DNA of 6,592 nucleotides from Planctomycetota bacterium (GTDB lineage Bacteria; Planctomycetota; Phycisphaerae; UBA1845): contig JAJRUK010000124.1 of NCBI GenBank assembly GCA_024277835.1, forward strand, positions 1 to 6,592, read 5' to 3'. Shown here piece by piece: positions 4,206-6,592 of the stretch (the first letter of the stretch is position 1; every line of letters starts with the position of its first letter). The position numbers and the translations under genes are program-made. Under the pieces are notes generated by a model. That model searched no databases. It saw only the letters and a program-made list of their open reading frames with translations, and was not told the DNA's origin.

Positions 4206-6592
4206 ATGACGACCCGATCGCGGCCTGCTGCATTCTCGATCGGCCTAATTGCTACCCTTTCGCTGACCGGGTGCCAAACTGGCGGGAACCAATCCGTTTA
4301 CCTCGCCGCCGAGCTTGGCTATCGGCCGCCCACCCGTCCGATGGGCGATCAGAGTGCTGACCCAGCCCAGTTAGCAACCAGAATCAATCTGGCTGGCGCG
4401 ATCGGTGAAGTGCTGGGCATTCATTTCACGGTCCGGTCTTCCGGCAAGACTGTTCCTGCCCCGATTCTGCAACACCATGAATTCCGCGGCGCGGTCGGAA
4501 CGATCGGGGCAAGTGCGCTTGAAATTTCGCGGTTGCACGCGGTCTCGGTGGAGCACTGGCCTGGTTGGCATATCCGATCGATCCCCGTCGAGCAGCGCAA
4601 CGCGAAACCGCTCGATGTTCTTGTTCCGCTCGATGCTCCGCGAGGCGGGATGCCGAACATGCTATCGCCGGGCGTTACGTATCATTTTTGGGCGGACGTT
4701 CGTATTCCGATGGGCGTGAGCGGTGGAACGTACCGGTCGCGTATTGGGCTTGTGTCTGGTGGCGAGGAGCTTGGCGCACTGGACATCGAGTTAACCGTGT
4801 GGCCTATCCTGCTGCCGCGAGAGGCCGGGTTTGAGACCATCGCTGAGCTTGATCATGTCGCGCTGACGGCGCACCACCTGAATGTCGCGGGTGGCGACCC
4901 ACGTCGTATACCGTCAACCACAGACTTCCAGGTGTCGCTGCTCGACGCCGCCCGCCAGATGCGGCGACACCGCGTGGATGGCGTTTTCCCGATGCTCGCT
5001 CCGGGCGTTGGGATTGATGGAACGACGCACGTCTCGCTCGACTGGGACCAATTCGACGACATCGTTGGCCCCATCCTCTCTGGCGAGGCATTTCAGGATC
5101 GCTCTCCGACGAAACGATGGCCCGTGCCCATCCATGCCTCGCTCCCGCTATCGACCGACGAGACAACCTCCCGCCAGCGATTCCTATCGGAGTACCTTGT
5201 CCAGACGATCAAGCATCTTCGTCAAATGCACCGGGACCATCGCCCCTATCTGCTTTCGCAAGACCCACGAACACGCAAAACGATCTCCCCGCGGAAGATC
5301 GCAACATTGATCTCGCCTGTGCAAGACGAAGTGCAACTTGTCTCGACGATTCCGGCGCACGACCTGGCACCCTTCGGTTGGAACGGGTATGCGTTTGAAA
5401 ATTTCCGAGACGTTGTGGATGAGTGGGCGCCCCCCGCACAGTTTCTCGATGTGAAATCGATCGCGCATGAACAAGACGCCGGGGGAGCTGTCTGGTTCAG
5501 CGCCGATCAACCCCCTTTCAGCGGGTCGCTCGAAATCTCTGCCCCCTCCACCTTTGCTCGAGTCCTACCGTGGCAGGCCGCAAGCACGCGCGCGTCCCAG
5601 CTTTATCTGGGAAACATACTTGATTGGCCTGAACCCCGGCAAGCGACGTCGCCATCACAATGCCTTCGCCAGAACCCAGCCAACCTTCTTTACCCGGGGA
5701 CAACGTTTGGCATGGTCGAACCGGTCGTGAGTATGCGGCTTAAACGCTTGCGAAGGGGCCTGCAAGATGTCGCTTACTTGCGTCTGTTGCGCGAGCACGG
5801 TCGATCTGCCATCGCCGACCGTATTCTTTCTTCCATTGTTCGATACGTCGGGACCGATGCGTACGACGCCCATTACGCCGATGGATTACCCATTGGCTGG
5901 CCACGCGAACAACAAGCGTTCGACGCCGCGCGACGGGTCATGGCGGAGGAAATGTTGAGAGTGGTCGCACCGGGCGGGCGCGATGTTCAGCGCGATGAGT
6001 TTACGCGGACGGCTGCGTGGCGGCGGTTTAAGCAGATTACTTCGCGGCGTTCGCTGATCGCGGAGGGTGTTCGCATGCACATGACCGGTTCGCCCGCGAA
6101 TCCTCGGGTAAACATTTCCGCTCACATCGCACTCATCGATTCTTCGACTGATACCCAGAGTGGTTCCGTTCGTCTGGACGGTTGGCCAGCTGCTTGGAAT
6201 GTCGGTGCGACGCTCGAAACAATTCGCCCCAGCACTGCAATCGATGAGCATCGTATCCAGATCGAGACCACGGCTCCGCTCGGCGCGGTTTCGCTCGCGG
6301 GTTCGTTCGATCTGGAGGGTGTGGCTGAGTTCGCAAGTGGTCGGCGTGTCACAAAGCCCGTCCCAGTTCGATGCATCACCGCATTGCGAAGCACGCAACC
6401 ACCGACGATTGACGGCGACCTTTCCGATTGGCCTGTCGGTACGACGAATGTGGCGAGTCAATTTGCGTCGATCGCCGTGACAGATGAGGCGAATGACTCA
6501 CAGGCGCGCGAAGCGAGTGCAGCAACGATCGCATTGGTCATGCGTGACGATCAATTCCTTTACATCGCCGTCAACGCCGCCACCCCGCGCAC
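4206..6592 (+). CDS. Large lipoprotein with DUF4091 / GH123-like domain and C-terminal CBM9-like domain (3' end outside window)
   Basis: The frame is open from ATG 4206 to the window end: 795 codons without a stop. The protein opens with a lipoprotein signal peptide (MTTRSRPAAFSIGLIATLSLTGC, lipobox LTGC, Cys23). Residues about 30-205 are a beta-sandwich typical of DUF4091 proteins, with a strand ending TVWPILLP (197-204). Residues about 206-560 match the barrel region: VDEWAPP, VWF (429-431), RVLPWQA (452-458), LLYPG (496 is Tyr), then SMRLKRLRRGLQDVAYLRLL (509-528), the family's hallmark helix. Residues about 590-730 look like a second beta-sandwich. IDGDLSDWP (735-743) marks the start of a CBM9-like domain, cut by the window end. 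GH123 enzymes are beta-N-acetylgalactosaminidases using an adjacent Asp-Glu pair, usually within DEP; here the equivalent place reads YLLSQDP (348-354). Activity and substrate are therefore uncertain. An 85-base gap follows the TPR gene without a strong terminator. GAGGG (4186-4190) is a distant Shine-Dalgarno candidate. Confidence 0.88.
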   Translation, partial: MTTRSRPAAFSIGLIATLSLTGCQTGGNQSVYLAAELGYRPPTRPMGDQSADPAQLATRINLAGAIGEVLGIHFTVRSSGKTVPAPILQHHEFRGAVGTIGASALEISRLHAVSVEHWPGWHIRSIPVEQRNAKPLDVLVPLDAPRGGMPNMLSPGVTYHFWADVRIPMGVSGGTYRSRIGLVSGGEELGALDIELTVWPILLPREAGFETIAELDHVALTAHHLNVAGGDPRRIPSTTDFQVSLLDAARQMRRHRVDGVFPMLAPGVGIDGTTHVSLDWDQFDDIVGPILSGEAFQDRSPTKRWPVPIHASLPLSTDETTSRQRFLSEYLVQTIKHLRQMHRDHRPYLLSQDPRTRKTISPRKIATLISPVQDEVQLVSTIPAHDLAPFGWNGYAFENFRDVVDEWAPPAQFLDVKSIAHEQDAGGAVWFSADQPPFSGSLEISAPSTFARVLPWQAASTRASQLYLGNILDWPEPRQATSPSQCLRQNPANLLYPGTTFGMVEPVVSMRLKRLRRGLQDVAYLRLLREHGRSAIADRILSSIVRYVGTDAYDAHYADGLPIGWPREQQAFDAARRVMAEEMLRVVAPGGRDVQRDEFTRTAAWRRFKQITSRRSLIAEGVRMHMTGSPANPRVNISAHIALIDSSTDTQSGSVRLDGWPAAWNVGATLETIRPSTAIDEHRIQIETTAPLGAVSLAGSFDLEGVAEFASGRRVTKPVPVRCITALRSTQPPTIDGDLSDWPVGTTNVASQFASIAVTDEANDSQAREASAATIALVMRDDQFLYIAVNAATPR

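Noticed and set aside
4157..5730. Series of short plus-strand open frames suggesting a broken gene
   Set aside because: They are in other frames. The true frame from 4206 is open to the window end with no stop or frameshift, so the gene is intact as far as it is visible.
5886..6461. 191-codon minus-strand open frame under the GH123-like gene
   Set aside because: The plus strand is one continuous frame with recognisable family motifs on both sides of it. The minus-strand product is Arg/Thr/Ser-rich with no domain.
1..6592. Search by eye for tRNA genes, CRISPR arrays, insertion sequences and attachment sites
   Set aside because: No cloverleaf with a TTCGA-type arm in proper context, no regularly spaced repeats, no transposase and no flanking terminal repeats were seen.

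Overview
The window is about 59% GC by eye and reads as chromosomal DNA of a planctomycete, most likely of the Phycisphaerae type. This is inferred from style, not from a search. The clues are a PknB-like kinase with a short helical N-terminal extension and a single C-terminal membrane helix, a membrane-anchored helical-repeat protein opening with the ERRHELKxN motif that recurs in planctomycete proteins, and a very large DUF4091/GH123-like lipoprotein. There are no tRNA or rRNA genes, no CRISPR array, no transposase and no phage gene.

Layout. (1) Positions 1-527, + strand: the 3' part of mnmE, the tRNA wobble-uridine modification GTPase, starting inside its G2 motif. Its product appears to end about 30 residues early, without the usual FCIGK tail. 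(2) Positions 528-742: a non-coding leader with a good -10 box (TATAAT at 546-551) and a strong two-tier stem-loop (622-668), leading into a serine/threonine protein kinase at 743-1978. (3) Positions 1979-2067: a short convergent gap with a C-run and a G/C-rich hairpin (2019-2040). (4) Positions 2068-2640, - strand: an unrecognised 190-residue membrane-anchored or secreted protein. (5) Positions 2641-2961: a divergent regulatory region with one promoter candidate for each strand and an operator-like inverted repeat between them. (6) Positions 2962-6592, + strand: three closely spaced envelope genes that probably form one operon. They are a small lipoprotein (2962-3399), a single-pass membrane protein with a TPR-like helical domain (3413-4120), and a large lipoprotein (4206 to beyond the window end) with DUF4091/GH123-like architecture followed by a CBM9-like domain. 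The last gene has no stop codon inside the window. It is read as one frame of 795 codons, and all shorter ORFs overlapping it are shadows.

Together: apart from mnmE, every protein here is predicted to be membrane-bound, lipid-anchored or exported. The kinase is tail-anchored with its catalytic domain in the cytoplasm. The operon would place a glycan-binding or glycan-cleaving lipoprotein, a helper lipoprotein and a scaffold-like membrane protein at the envelope. No sequence feature directly links the kinase to the operon. No clearly new multi-gene system is visible. The best leads are the apparently altered catalytic motif of the GH123-like protein, the short MnmE tail, the structured kinase leader and the operator-like repeats in the divergent region.
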